Positions 16,313 to 24,726 of a stretch of 56,168 nucleotides of DNA are shown here, in pieces. Position numbers and translations under genes: made by a program. A model generated the notes under the pieces. The model searched no databases, had not been told where the DNA came from, and was given only the letters and a program-made list of their open reading frames with translations. This DNA is from an uncultured Pseudovibrio sp. (GTDB taxonomy: Bacteria; Pseudomonadota; Alphaproteobacteria; Rhizobiales; Stappiaceae). Position 1 is the stretch's first letter. Each line of letters opens with the position of its first letter. Location of the stretch: contig CANMBS010000036.1 of NCBI GenBank assembly GCA_947496145.1, positions 1-56,168 of the forward strand, written 5' to 3'.

Positions 16313-17188
16313 TCAGAGATAAATCAGCGTGCCTTGTGCTCGGAGCTGGTCAAACCATTCTGGTTCTGATGTCAGCCGTGTCCACCGCAGGTCCAGTTTT
16401 CTCAGGTGCTTCAGATTGCATATGGATGCTGGCAGCTCTTCCTGCGGGTTTGCTCTCAGGTCAAGTTGATAGAGTTCTGTCAGATTCCCGAGTTCTTCAG
16501 GCAGCTTGGCGATGTTGTTGTTGCGCAAGTCGAGAACTTCCAGTTCTTGCAAGTTGTCCATGTTTGGAGGGAGGCTGGTGAGCGCGTTGTCGCGCAGATA
16601 GGCTTCTCGCAATGAAGAGAGACGAGTGAACGTCTGAGGCAGTTCTTTCAAACCATTTCCATAAACTCGGAGTTCTTTGAGGTTTTTAAGATTGCCGAGG
16701 CTTTCTGGTAGATGGGCGATGTTGTTATCTGTACAGCCAAGATACTCCAGCGCATGCAGTTCTCCAATGCTCTCAGGCAGTGCTGTCATGACCGTGCTGC
16801 TTGCATAAAGCACACGCAAGTTCTTTAGAGAACCAATGGCGTCTGGCAGGGCTTCAAACGGCTGATGGCTGAGGTCCAGAATTTCCAGATGATCCAGCTG
16901 AGCAATGGTTTCGGGAAGCTGCCTGATCTTACAGGCATAAATATACAGTTCTTTCAGGCTTTTGAGTTGTGTGAGTTCATCAGGCAGTTCTGATATGGGG
17001 TTCTTGCCAAGATACAAGCTGGTGAGAGAGGCGCTCTGGAGTATCTGGCTCGGTATTGCCGTTATATTGCAGTTTGTTAGTGCGATGTCTGTGAGCTGGT
17101 CCTTGCTAAAAACTGCGCAGGGCATGCCATCTTTTCTGTGGCGTATTGTATCTAAACGAAGATACTCGTGTGTATCGTCAATTGTCAT
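16313..17188 (-). CDS. Leucine-rich-repeat protein
   Basis: A protein of 291 residues built almost entirely of 23-residue leucine-rich repeats. Repeat starts of the form xLxxLxLxxNxI fall at about residues 31, 54, 77, 100, 123, 146, 169, 192, 215, 238 and 261, an exact 23-residue period giving 11 repeats. The consensus is LPxxIGxLxxLxxLxLxxNxI, like plant/ROCO and bacterial effector LRRs. There is no signal peptide, membrane segment, ROC/kinase or E3 ligase domain; the first 30 residues are a short unique cap. LRR proteins of this type usually bind other proteins. It lies 13 bases after a secreted degenerate metallopeptidase on the same strand, probably co-transcribed. Confidence 0.9.
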   Translation of the reverse strand: MTIDDTHEYLRLDTIRHRKDGMPCAVFSKDQLTDIALTNCNITAIPSQILQSASLTSLYLGKNPISELPDELTQLKSLKELYIYACKIRQLPETIAQLDHLEILDLSHQPFEALPDAIGSLKNLRVLYASSTVMTALPESIGELHALEYLGCTDNNIAHLPESLGNLKNLKELRVYGNGLKELPQTFTRLSSLREAYLRDNALTSLPPNMDNLQELEVLDLRNNNIAKLPEELGNLTELYQLDLRANPQEELPASICNLKHLRKLDLRWTRLTSEPEWFDQLRAQGTLIYL

Positions 17189-17201
17189 GTTTTATGGTCC
17201 G

Positions 17202-18425
17202 CTAAAGAAGGTATTCACCTATTATATTCTGAAGGCGCTCTTCTGGAATTGAGCTGCGTAAATCATCAAGTGTTGCCTGAGGCAATTCGTGGATTCCGGA
17301 TGTCTGTGGTGTGAGTGTACCCATCAGTTGATTGAGTGATTTATCAGCTTTTTGCAGCTCTTCGTCGATGGTCTGCCAGAAGGCGGCTCCTTTTATGTAA
17401 AAGAGAGGATAATAGGTGGCATCATTATGATGGGCCACCTTTATATGCGCCTCATAAAGGCCTGTTGCTGCATGAGGAAAGCGCTCTTTAAACATGCGCC
17501 ATTGATCCATTGGGCTTTCTGAATGTACCCCTGCTATTTTCAAAGATTTATAGCCGAAATATTGCGTAAGGCTCTCTGAGATCCAAAGAGGGTAATTTGT
17601 GTCTGATAGTAAGTGGAACAGTTTATGAGCTGAGACCCAGTGAAGCTTGGCGACACTTTCTGGAGTGGTTGCTCCCTCATGTACTGCAAAGTTAGCAAGG
17701 AAAGTCTGCTTGCCTGCAGCGCCTACAATCTGGCCCAGTTTCCGTTCAATTGATACCCATGCCAGATCAATGTTTTTGGTGGCAGGTTTGGAGGTGGCAA
17801 ACAGCCCCTGCAGGAACTCAAGTTGCTTTTGAAGAAGTGGGAGGTTTTTTGCCTTTAGCGCTCCTGTCGGGTCGTCTTTGTAGAGTGTTAAGGTGGTTTG
17901 TGCGGTTACCAGTGTCTTTGAGGCTTTGCCCCAGACAAGGATGAGTGGTGGCTCAGTTTCGGCGGGAAGCTGAGCGCATTTTTCAGTGTGTGTAGAGCCG
18001 GGGGATACACCGCAAATCTTTATGCGATCAATGCCTTCAAAACGCGGAATATCGTTCCATTCGGTCAGGCTCCACCATCCTTCTGGAGCGTAAAGGTTTT
18101 GCTGGTCTGCAACTGCGTATGGAGTGGTACGTGTGTTGTGGAAGTCTACGCTCCACTGCAAGGTCTGGCAGGAGATTGCTGTATCATATCGCGCTGGTGT
18201 CTCAACTCCACCGCATTGCAGCTGCAACTCTGGCGGTTCTGACGTGTGGGGCTGATTGCGTGGCGGGAGCAGTGTTAAGTTCGTTTGCTTTGAGAATGAA
18301 AGCGTTGCCGTTCCTGTTTCCGGATTAGTGGTGTCTGGCTTGATGAGGATCTGAAGTCCGGCAGTTTCTGCAAGAGATGGTGTTGCACAAAGTGCTGTCA
18401 ATATTAAGAGGAGGAAGAGACGCAT
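17202..18425 (-). CDS. Secreted metallopeptidase-like protein (peptidase MA-like) with degenerate active site
   Basis: A protein of 407 residues from ATG 18425, chosen because it opens a good signal peptide (MRLFLLLILTALCATPSLAE). A start at 18503 would bury the signal peptide inside the chain. An N-terminal beta-rich half with cysteines is followed by a helical part. There SAHKLFHLL and PLWISESLTQYFGYKSL match the layout HExxH...WLxEGxAxY of gluzincin (MA-clan) peptidases. The catalytic glutamate is lysine (HKLFH, mature-frame H267/H271) and EG is ES, so proteolysis is unlikely. It may be a binding or chaperone-like protein. Family identification rests on this motif alone. Confidence 0.6.
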   Translation of the reverse strand: MRLFLLLILTALCATPSLAETAGLQILIKPDTTNPETGTATLSFSKQTNLTLLPPRNQPHTSEPPELQLQCGGVETPARYDTAISCQTLQWSVDFHNTRTTPYAVADQQNLYAPEGWWSLTEWNDIPRFEGIDRIKICGVSPGSTHTEKCAQLPAETEPPLILVWGKASKTLVTAQTTLTLYKDDPTGALKAKNLPLLQKQLEFLQGLFATSKPATKNIDLAWVSIERKLGQIVGAAGKQTFLANFAVHEGATTPESVAKLHWVSAHKLFHLLSDTNYPLWISESLTQYFGYKSLKIAGVHSESPMDQWRMFKERFPHAATGLYEAHIKVAHHNDATYYPLFYIKGAAFWQTIDEELQKADKSLNQLMGTLTPQTSGIHELPQATLDDLRSSIPEERLQNIIGEYLL

Positions 18426-18810
18426 TTGGAGATCACATAAGTGAGGAAAGAAGCTTTGGACTGAGTATCCGATTCGATGTTTGCCGAACAGAATGGCATT
18501 CATCCCACGTTATCCAGCGGAAATTGCATGTTCTCCATGAAGCTAAGCTGCGTTGAAATAACTAGAGCGTTCGATTTTTTGCTTTGCTTTATTGAGGTTC
18601 ATTAAAATTTTAATTTACTGGTTGATTGAGCTCCCAAAACTCACTTAAAATTCATAGGTGGTGGTGTTTTGCTGCTGAATGGCATTCAGCCGAAATGCTG
18701 CGTGGGTTGGGGAAGTAGCTGCGATAGTGCTGAGAAAGCGAACTTGCAGTTAGCGGTTCTTTTGAGGGAGAGGGGTAGCCCTCAAAAAGAGCCTGAGTGG
18801 GAGCTGGCGG
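18426..18810. other. Divergent intergenic region with dispersed-repeat-like motif
   Basis: The 385 bases separate two divergent genes. CTAGAGCGTTCGATTTTTTGC-like sequence at about 18563-18583 resembles intergenic elements of alphaproteobacteria. An AT-rich part at 18595-18650 probably carries promoters. A strong hairpin just before the plus-strand gene is listed separately. Confidence 0.35.
18755..18793 (+). promoter_or_regulatory. Stem-loop in the leader of the 18811 gene
   Basis: GGTTCTTTTGAGGG (18755-18768) pairs with CCCTCAAAAAGAGCC (18779-18793), giving about 14 pairs with one G-U and one bulge around a 10-base loop. No T-run follows, so it is not a typical terminator. It ends 17 bases before the GTG start and could influence translation or RNA stability. 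Confidence 0.5.
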
Positions 18811-19287
18811 GTGTTTTATCGAGCGTTTTTCGGGTTTATCTTTGATTTCTTTTTGCTTCCATTTCGTTTGGGATCGCTTCTTCTCACGCTTGCTTACTTT
18901 GGTTTTCTGCTGCTGAATATTGTCGTTATCCTCGCGGTTCCGGCTTTTTTTGACCTTTATGTGGTTGCTGAGCCGCGGGTGTTTGCAGAGTTTCGGGAAA
19001 CCACGCTTTATCAGGATACCTCGTTTATTGGTGTGCCGATTGTTTTTGCCAGCTTTGTGTTCTTAAATCTGTTGCTGGCCAATGCCACATTAACAACGCG
19101 GATAACGCGCGGGCAGTGGAGATTTTTCTATCCAACGCACTACGCACCTATAAACCTCCGGGAATACCGGGTGGCGTTTGCCGGGATTGGTTACTATGCG
19201 AGCTGTTACAGTGCCAACTGGGTATTCTATGAGTTACAAGTGGATGACCTTATTTTGACCGCCGCACGTGCTGCAGGCGTTTCGTGA
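18811..19287 (+). CDS. Hypothetical membrane protein
   Basis: A protein of 158 residues, beginning at GTG with GGGAG about nine bases upstream. Two long hydrophobic stretches are present (residues about 8-45 and 72-95), the first extremely rich in Phe and Leu, followed by a C-terminal soluble part with THYAPINLREYRVAFAG and YYASCYSANWVFY. There is no family I recognise. It is isolated, upstream of the ribosomal L13-S9 operon. Confidence 0.6.
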   Translation: MFYRAFFGFIFDFFLLPFRLGSLLLTLAYFGFLLLNIVVILAVPAFFDLYVVAEPRVFAEFRETTLYQDTSFIGVPIVFASFVFLNLLLANATLTTRITRGQWRFFYPTHYAPINLREYRVAFAGIGYYASCYSANWVFYELQVDDLILTAARAAGVS

Positions 19288-19394
19288 GCTCTAGAATCTG
19301 CAGATTCATGCGGAAAAAATGTGGTATTATAATACCTATTTTATAACATATTGATTTTATTGAATTATTTGATTGATGTTACATTTTTTTGCTC

Positions 19395-19423
19395 TTGACG
19401 TTGTGCTCAAGCTCGCGTATCTA
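19395..19423 (+). promoter_or_regulatory. Candidate promoter of rplM-rpsI
   Basis: TTGACG (19395-19400) and TATCTA (19418-19423) are separated by exactly 17 bases, a good match to a housekeeping sigma-70 promoter in alphaproteobacteria. Transcription would start near 19430, giving a leader of about 90 bases before the rplM ATG. Confidence 0.6.
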
Positions 19424-19517
19424 CCCGTTCCTACACGGAGCTATTACGTTTGGCTGCTCATTCGGGCCTGAACGCATTTCTCCCAAGAATTTTAACCGTC
19501 AAACTACGGTAGATCTT

Positions 19518-19982
19518 ATGAAGACTCATTCCACTAAAGTGGCTGAGGTCGACAAGAAGTGGATCTTGATCGACGCAGAAGGCGTTGTTGTTGGCCGTCT
19601 GGCAGCATTCATCGCAAACCGTCTGCGCGGCAAGCACAAGCCGACCTACACACCACACATTGACGATGGCGATAATGTAATCATCATCAATGCAGATAAA
19701 GTTGTACTGACTGGTAAAAAATACCAGAGCAAGAAGTACTACTGGCACACTGGTTACCCTGGCGGTATCAAAGAGCGTACTGCTCGTCAGCTGATTGAAG
19801 GTCGTTTCCCGGAGCGTGTTCTGGAAAAAGCTGTTCAGCGTATGATGCCAGGTGGTCCTCTTTCCCGTGCACAGCTGCGCAACCTGCGTGTATACGCAAG
19901 TGCAGAGCATCCACATGACGGCCAGACTCCAGAAGTCGTGGACGTTAAAAGCATGAATGCTAAGAACGCGAGAAGGGGTTAA
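19518..19982 (+). CDS. rplM: 50S ribosomal protein L13
   Basis: A protein of 154 residues, the normal length for bacterial L13. It starts at ATG 19518 (MKTHSTKV). Signature parts include [39 protein letters not shown] and [19 protein letters not shown]. Upstream in-frame codons from 19389 belong to the leader. It is followed two bases later by rpsI, the conserved L13-S9 operon. Confidence 0.98.
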   Translation: MKTHSTKVAEVDKKWILIDAEGVVVGRLAAFIANRLRGKHKPTYTPHIDDGDNVIIINADKVVLTGKKYQSKKYYWHTGYPGGIKERTARQLIEGRFPERVLEKAVQRMMPGGPLSRAQLRNLRVYASAEHPHDGQTPEVVDVKSMNAKNARRG

Positions 19983-19984
19983 TT

Positions 19985-20461
19985 ATGTCTGAGCTACAGT
20001 CCCTTGAGGAACTGGGCGGCGCAATCGCCCCAACTGAAAACGAAGCTCCTGTACATGTTCAGAAGCTGGACGCACAGGGCCGTGCATACGCAACCGGTAA
20101 GCGTAAAGACGCTATCGCACGTGTATGGATCAAGCCAGGCACCGGTAAGATCGTTGTGAACGGCAAAGAGTACAACGAGTACTTTGCGCGTCCGGTTCTG
20201 CAGCTGATCCTTCGTCAGCCAATCATGCTCACTGATCGTGATGGCCAGTACGACATCAACGTTACCGTTGCTGGTGGTGGTCTTTCCGGTCAGGCTGGTG
20301 CTGTTCGTCACGGCATCTCCAAGGCTCTGACCTACTACGAGCCAGAGCTGCGCGGTCTTCTTAAGAAAGAAGGCTTCCTTACACGCGACAGCCGTGTTGT
20401 TGAACGTAAGAAGTACGGTAAGCGTAAAGCTCGTCGTTCCTTCCAGTTCTCCAAGCGCTAA
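19985..20461 (+). CDS. rpsI: 30S ribosomal protein S9
   Basis: A protein of 158 residues. The C-terminal core is conserved ([63 protein letters not shown] in parts), with the expected KR end that reaches the P-site tRNA. The N-terminal ~30 residues are an alphaproteobacterial extension ([20 protein letters not shown]). It is co-transcribed with rplM and ends at a strong terminator. Confidence 0.98.
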   Translation: MSELQSLEELGGAIAPTENEAPVHVQKLDAQGRAYATGKRKDAIARVWIKPGTGKIVVNGKEYNEYFARPVLQLILRQPIMLTDRDGQYDINVTVAGGGLSGQAGAVRHGISKALTYYEPELRGLLKKEGFLTRDSRVVERKKYGKRKARRSFQFSKR

Positions 20462-20488
20462 TACGCGATACTGGAAACAGTTTTACGG

Positions 20489-20516
20489 AAAGGGCTGCCA
20501 TCTGGCGGCCCTTTTT
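20489..20516 (+). terminator. Terminator of rplM-rpsI
   Basis: AAAGGGCTGCC-ATCT-GGCGGCCCTTTTT forms an 8-10 pair GC-rich stem with one G-U pair and a five-T run, 28 bases after the rpsI stop. It is a classical Rho-independent terminator. Confidence 0.92.
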
Positions 20517-20646
20517 GTGTTTTGGGGGATTGTGAAAAAAAGCTGTAATCCATTTCAGGCAGGGCTGATTTAAGTGGTTATAGTAATATATGTATGAGGA
20601 ATGTGTTTTTGTAACTACCTGAAATTCCAAATCTGAGGTCTGTATT

Positions 20647-21045
20647 TTGAAACGGGTTTTGTTGTTTACATTGGTTTATTGTTTGTGCGGTTCGGTTGCT
20701 TCTGCGGCTTGTGGTGAGGACAAAGAAGTTGCTAACCAAAACGCAGTCGACTGCGCTGTTGTGCAGGACAATTTTAATAGGGTCGCTGCTGCTGTTGCTG
20801 CTGAAGAATACTGTGGGTATAAACTTAACGGCTTTGAAAAGAGTGAGTTTTTTGTTGGTGTCTCTGAAGAAAATAATAAGAACATGAATGAGCTCCTTCA
20901 AATGATTAAGAAGCATGGGAAAGACGTAAAGTTCTTTCCTGAGAAGCAAGTTGAGAAACCCGCAGAGAGCTGGTTTTGCCTTTGGAATGAACAAGTTCTT
21001 CTGGCGCTGGGCCTTGAAGTCACTAAAGAAATTGAAGGGCAGTAA
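20647..21045 (+). CDS. Small secreted protein, unknown function
   Basis: A protein of 132 residues, starting at TTG with GAGG eight bases upstream. A signal peptide is clear (MKRVLLFTLVYCLCGSVASA, then ACGEDK). The mature part has cysteines at CGEDK, VDCAVV, EYCGYK and WFCLWNE, and a helical middle. It may be a periplasmic disulfide-bonded protein. The family is not recognised. It is isolated between rpsI and a convergent membrane protein gene. Confidence 0.6.
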   Translation: MKRVLLFTLVYCLCGSVASAACGEDKEVANQNAVDCAVVQDNFNRVAAAVAAEEYCGYKLNGFEKSEFFVGVSEENNKNMNELLQMIKKHGKDVKFFPEKQVEKPAESWFCLWNEQVLLALGLEVTKEIEGQ

Positions 21046-21078
21046 CGTTTCTGGTGAGGTTGAAGTGGCGACGTTGCT

Positions 21079-21672
21079 TCAGCCTGCCTTCATTTTCAAG
21101 CTATTGTCATTCACTGGAATATTCCGCCAGCTTTTGTAGATCGGGTGGGCGTTTTTCATGTGCTCAAAGAGCTTCACCATTACAAACATTGAGGCGAATT
21201 TTGCGAGATAGGCGAGAATTGCGCCTGTTAGCATGATCAGGATATCGTGCGCGGTTGCGCCCCAGATCGCAGCAGCGACAGAGAGCAGACCCACAATCAG
21301 TAATGCCAGAGCTTTTTGGTGATAAGTGTTTGGGATTGGCACGAACATGCGGTTGAGCCACATGCGTTCCCCAAGTGTTGCCTTTTGCAGCCAGGACTTT
21401 GCGCCAGTATTTCCTTTGCTAAATGGCGGGATGATCCAAATCCATGCCACGGCTGCTAGTGAAAGAGCTGTTGCCCAGAACCAGCCTAATGTGGCCTGAT
21501 ACCAAAGCGGTGTAAGAAGTGCAGGGAGCAGCAGAGCCCGGATGAAGAGGTTTCTGGGTTTGCTTAAGCGGGTGAGGGCAGCGCTTTGCATGCTTAAGTG
21601 GCGCACATGACGAGGATCCAAACCGCCAACTTTTTGCGGTTGCATTTGTGATAGCTTTGGATTTCCTGCCAC
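21079..21672 (-). CDS. DUF6653-like membrane protein
   Basis: A protein of about 197 residues with four hydrophobic segments arranged in two pairs. TLGERMWLNRMFVPIPN between them recalls the GERLWL..R..VPVP motif of DUF6653-type proteins, whose function is unknown. GTG 21672 is preferred because GGAGG lies five bases upstream; ATG 21684 lacks a comparable site. It lies about 65 bases downstream of phaC on the same strand, so it may be read through from phaC. Confidence 0.65.
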   Translation of the reverse strand: MAGNPKLSQMQPQKVGGLDPRHVRHLSMQSAALTRLSKPRNLFIRALLLPALLTPLWYQATLGWFWATALSLAAVAWIWIIPPFSKGNTGAKSWLQKATLGERMWLNRMFVPIPNTYHQKALALLIVGLLSVAAAIWGATAHDILIMLTGAILAYLAKFASMFVMVKLFEHMKNAHPIYKSWRNIPVNDNSLKMKAG

Positions 21673-21737
21673 TATGGCCTCCATTTATTCCGTGGAAACA
21701 ACGAAGGCCAAAACAGACTCACATCCCCCGTGTCTCC

Positions 21738-23546
21738 TTAGATGCGCACCTTAACATAACTGCCGGGTGCGTCCTCCAAAATTTTTGTTCGACGTGCACC
21801 GGGCTTACGTGCTTTTGCTTTGGTGTCGTCTTGTGTTTCTACCCATTTTTGCCAGTGAGGCCACCATGAGCCGGGTGTTTCTAAGGTGTTTTCCATCCAA
21901 TCTTCCAGCGACCCTTCCGGCTTGCCACCGGTCCAGTACTGGTACTTCTTCTTGGAGGGCGGGTTGACAACACCGGCGATGTGTCCTGAACCACTTAGCA
22001 CATACTCTACAGGGCCACCGAAACTGGAGCATCCTTTGAAGACGGATTTTGCAGGTGCAATGTGGTCTTCTTTTGTCGCCAGATTGTAGATTGGGGTTTT
22101 AACCTTGCTCAGGTCCAGTGTTTGCCCGGCAAGTTCCATCTCACCTTTTGCGAGGGCGTTATTCTGATAGCAGTTGCGCAGATAGAAAGAATGGTTTGCT
22201 GCGGGCATGCGGGTGCTGTCGGCATTCCAGTACAACAGGTCGAATGGAAACGGGTCTTTTCCGCGCAGGTAGTTGTTGACCACGTAGGGCCAGATAAGAT
22301 CATTGGAGCGCAGCATGTTGAAGGCCGTCGCCATTTTAGAGCCGTCCAGATAGCCCTTTTGGTTCATGCGCTGTTCGAGAATTTTAATCTGCTCTTCATC
22401 AACGAAGACCTTGAGATCGCCAGCATGAGTGAAATCCACCTGAGTGGTCAGGAATGTGGCTGAAGCAATCCGGTCCTGTTCTCCAGTCTGGGCAAGGTAG
22501 GCGAGCGTCGCGGCGAGCAGGGTGCCGCCAACGCAGTAGCCAACAGCGTTGACTGTTGATTGCTGGGTTGTTTTCTTAATTCTGTCCAGAGAGTTAAGAA
22601 TGCCTTCTTTCATGTAGTGGTCAAAGCCCTTTTGAGCCTGTGCCTTGTCCGGATTTACCCAGGAAATCACAAAGACTGTATGGCCCTGATCCACTGCCCA
22701 TTTGATGAAGGATTTTTCCTGGTTGAGATCAAGAATATAGTACTTGTTGATCCACGGCGGTACGATCAGGAGCGGACGCTTCAGGACCGTTTCCGTTGTT
22801 GGTATATATTGAATCAACTGGCAAACGTCATTCTGCTCCACGATCTTGCCCGGTGTGGTGGCGATGTTTGTGCCTACTTCAAACTTATCAGGAGTTGTCT
22901 GGCGAATGCGCAAGTCTCCGTGACCTGCCTTGATATCTTCTGCAAGCAGCTTCATGCCCTTCGCCAGATTGCTGCCATTGGAGGACATGGTTTCGCGCAG
23001 CAGTTCCGGGTTTGTGAGGACGAAATTGGAGGGCGACATGGCATTGGAAATCTGCTTTATGTAAAAGCCAGCTTTGTGCCGTGTGTGTTCGTCCAGATCT
23101 TCCGCACCTTCCACCAGTTCCTCTGCCCAGTTGCTGGTTTGAAGGTACATCTGCTTTAAAAAGTCAAAGAAGTTGTTGTCTTCCCACTCGCTGTCCCTAA
23201 ACCGCTTGTCTGCATTGGCGGGCAGTATAATCGGGTCGCTTTCCTCACCTGCCATGCGCTTTAGTGTTGAGTTCCAGATGTTCATATAGCCTGACCAGAG
23301 CTTTGTCTGAGCTTCGACTGCACGGGACGGGTCCTTCATCCAGTAGCTGCCAACTTCTGAAAGTGTTTTGACAACGGTGTTCAGCTCTTCTGTGCCCTCG
23401 GTGCCGGTTTCGCCGTTTTCGCGAGGTTCCAGATAGGCCGCAAGGGCCTTTCCGCCGTTTTCAGCTATTTCCGAGAGATTTTTTGCGAATTCCTCAGGGT
23501 TGCTGAGGATGTATTGCAACATTGGATTGGTCTTCTCGTCGGTCAT
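21738..23546 (-). CDS. phaC: Class I polyhydroxyalkanoate synthase
   Basis: A protein of 602 residues that polymerises (R)-3-hydroxyacyl-CoA into storage polyester on granules. The N-terminal PhaC_N domain is followed by an alpha/beta-hydrolase core. The lipase-like box has cysteine, GYCVGGT, with the nucleophile near residue 338; the Asp is in [13 protein letters not shown] and the His in [13 protein letters not shown]. Length and motifs fit class I (no PhaE partner needed). phaA, phaB, phaR and phasins are not in the window. The basic Lys/Arg-rich C-terminus is typical. Confidence 0.95.
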   Translation of the reverse strand: MTDEKTNPMLQYILSNPEEFAKNLSEIAENGGKALAAYLEPRENGETGTEGTEELNTVVKTLSEVGSYWMKDPSRAVEAQTKLWSGYMNIWNSTLKRMAGEESDPIILPANADKRFRDSEWEDNNFFDFLKQMYLQTSNWAEELVEGAEDLDEHTRHKAGFYIKQISNAMSPSNFVLTNPELLRETMSSNGSNLAKGMKLLAEDIKAGHGDLRIRQTTPDKFEVGTNIATTPGKIVEQNDVCQLIQYIPTTETVLKRPLLIVPPWINKYYILDLNQEKSFIKWAVDQGHTVFVISWVNPDKAQAQKGFDHYMKEGILNSLDRIKKTTQQSTVNAVGYCVGGTLLAATLAYLAQTGEQDRIASATFLTTQVDFTHAGDLKVFVDEEQIKILEQRMNQKGYLDGSKMATAFNMLRSNDLIWPYVVNNYLRGKDPFPFDLLYWNADSTRMPAANHSFYLRNCYQNNALAKGEMELAGQTLDLSKVKTPIYNLATKEDHIAPAKSVFKGCSSFGGPVEYVLSGSGHIAGVVNPPSKKKYQYWTGGKPEGSLEDWMENTLETPGSWWPHWQKWVETQDDTKAKARKPGARRTKILEDAPGSYVKVRI

Positions 23547-24088
23547 CTGCCTGCTTGGTCCTCGTATCAGGTTTCCGGTCGATATGCTCCAGATCCAACT
23601 GGAATTTTGTGCGCTTTGTGCGTGAGTGGTGCATGTTTAAACACTCCTGTGCACAACGCTGGTGTATACCCTATAAAAAAGGCATGAGGAGTATATCCCT
23701 AAGATTTTCGAGAGGCACGTGAAAAACAATCAGTTTCTTCTTAGTCATTAGGTGAATTCGTTAGGGATAATCAGGCGGAGAAGAGTAAATTCTTAATTTC
23801 GGGAAGATTTAAGTAATTGTTTTAATCAGCAGGTCTGTCAGGTTTTTGTTGATTGTTGTTACTAGACTGATATCTCAAGATACATCCTGTTAATGTTCTG
23901 CCTATATAATTTTGCCGTGTCGAGTCCTGCACTTGCTGCGTCAAACCTGCCCCAGAGTTAGAGGAAACTAAGTGTTGTTAACAGGGTAATATATGTGGAC
24001 TATGAAGCACACAACTGCTAAGTGCATTTTTAATAAAAGTCATTTTGATGGCTTTTGTGTGGTGAATGGATCGAATACGAGGTTCCGG
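23547..24088. other. Intergenic region between phaC and the lipoprotein gene
   Basis: A 542-base divergent spacer. AT-rich stretches near 23660-23900 probably hold the phaC and lipoprotein promoters. In-frame codons upstream of the lipoprotein (from 23993) do not look coding. I see no RNA gene, repeat or clear operator. Confidence 0.4.
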
Positions 24089-24406
24089 ATGTTGCTTAAG
24101 TTACAACGAGTTTGCAGTGCAGTCGTACTTGCAGGTTTTGTTGCAGGTTGTGCATTTGGCGAATCTTTAACCGTTTACGAAGCGATTGAAAAAGGCAACG
24201 GTACCAAGCAAACTGGTGTCGCGGAATTGCCGCCAGAGGCTCAGAGTGATTTGCTTTCTCCTGAACAGCGTGCTGCCTCTGAAGCGAACCTGCTCGCAAT
24301 TTCTTCTGAAAGTAAGCGCCGTGCGGGTATTGGACGTTCTTTCCAGAGCAGCGCTGAGCAATTAAAGCAGATTGCCGGTGAGCAACCTGAAGCTGCTGCT
24401 CAGTAG
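24089..24406 (+). CDS. Small lipoprotein, unknown function
   Basis: A protein of 105 residues from ATG 24089, with GAGG about six bases upstream. The signal peptide ends in a lipobox, FVAG-C, so the mature protein should be lipidated at Cys22 or so. The rest is hydrophilic and Ala/Gln/Glu-rich (LLSPEQRAASEANLLA, SSAEQLKQIAGEQPEAAAQ), probably helical. An upstream ATG at 23993 would add 32 residues and hide the signal peptide, so it is not used. No family recognised. Confidence 0.65.
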   Translation: MLLKLQRVCSAVVLAGFVAGCAFGESLTVYEAIEKGNGTKQTGVAELPPEAQSDLLSPEQRAASEANLLAISSESKRRAGIGRSFQSSAEQLKQIAGEQPEAAAQ

Positions 24407-24726
24407 TCTTCGCCTTTAAGTGTTGTGGATCAGCTGGTCCTTTAGTTGTGCATTTTGCGCAATAAACCCCACAAATTCTCAAGTACTCTTCGAGAAAATT
24501 GCTTAAAATCGCAGAAAACTGTGGTTTATACACCTGTTTAGGTAGTTTTGCGGCATCTTTGAAAACCTTAAAAAAATCACGGGTTTATGTGTCTGGAATG
24601 GTGCGAAAAAACGCTGCACCTGCTAAAAGGCCGTGAAACCAAGTTTGAACGACTCAAGACTGGTTTTTGAACAGATCTTTAAAATGTAGCTTGAAACGTA
24701 AGCAGTAAGAAAGTGAGGCTCGCGTC
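24407..24726. other. Intergenic region with imperfect inverted repeat
   Basis: The 320 bases contain ATAAACCCCACA (24462-24473) and TGTGGTTTAT (24520-24529), an imperfect inverted repeat enclosing a smaller AATTCTC/GAGAAAATT pair. It may be a terminator-like structure for the lipoprotein gene. The remainder presumably carries the aminotransferase promoter, which I cannot place. Confidence 0.4.

Noticed and set aside
19294-19307. 14-base palindrome GAATCTGCAGATTC after the 18811 gene
   Set aside because: No loop and no T-run, so not a terminator; single occurrence noticed and no regulator link.
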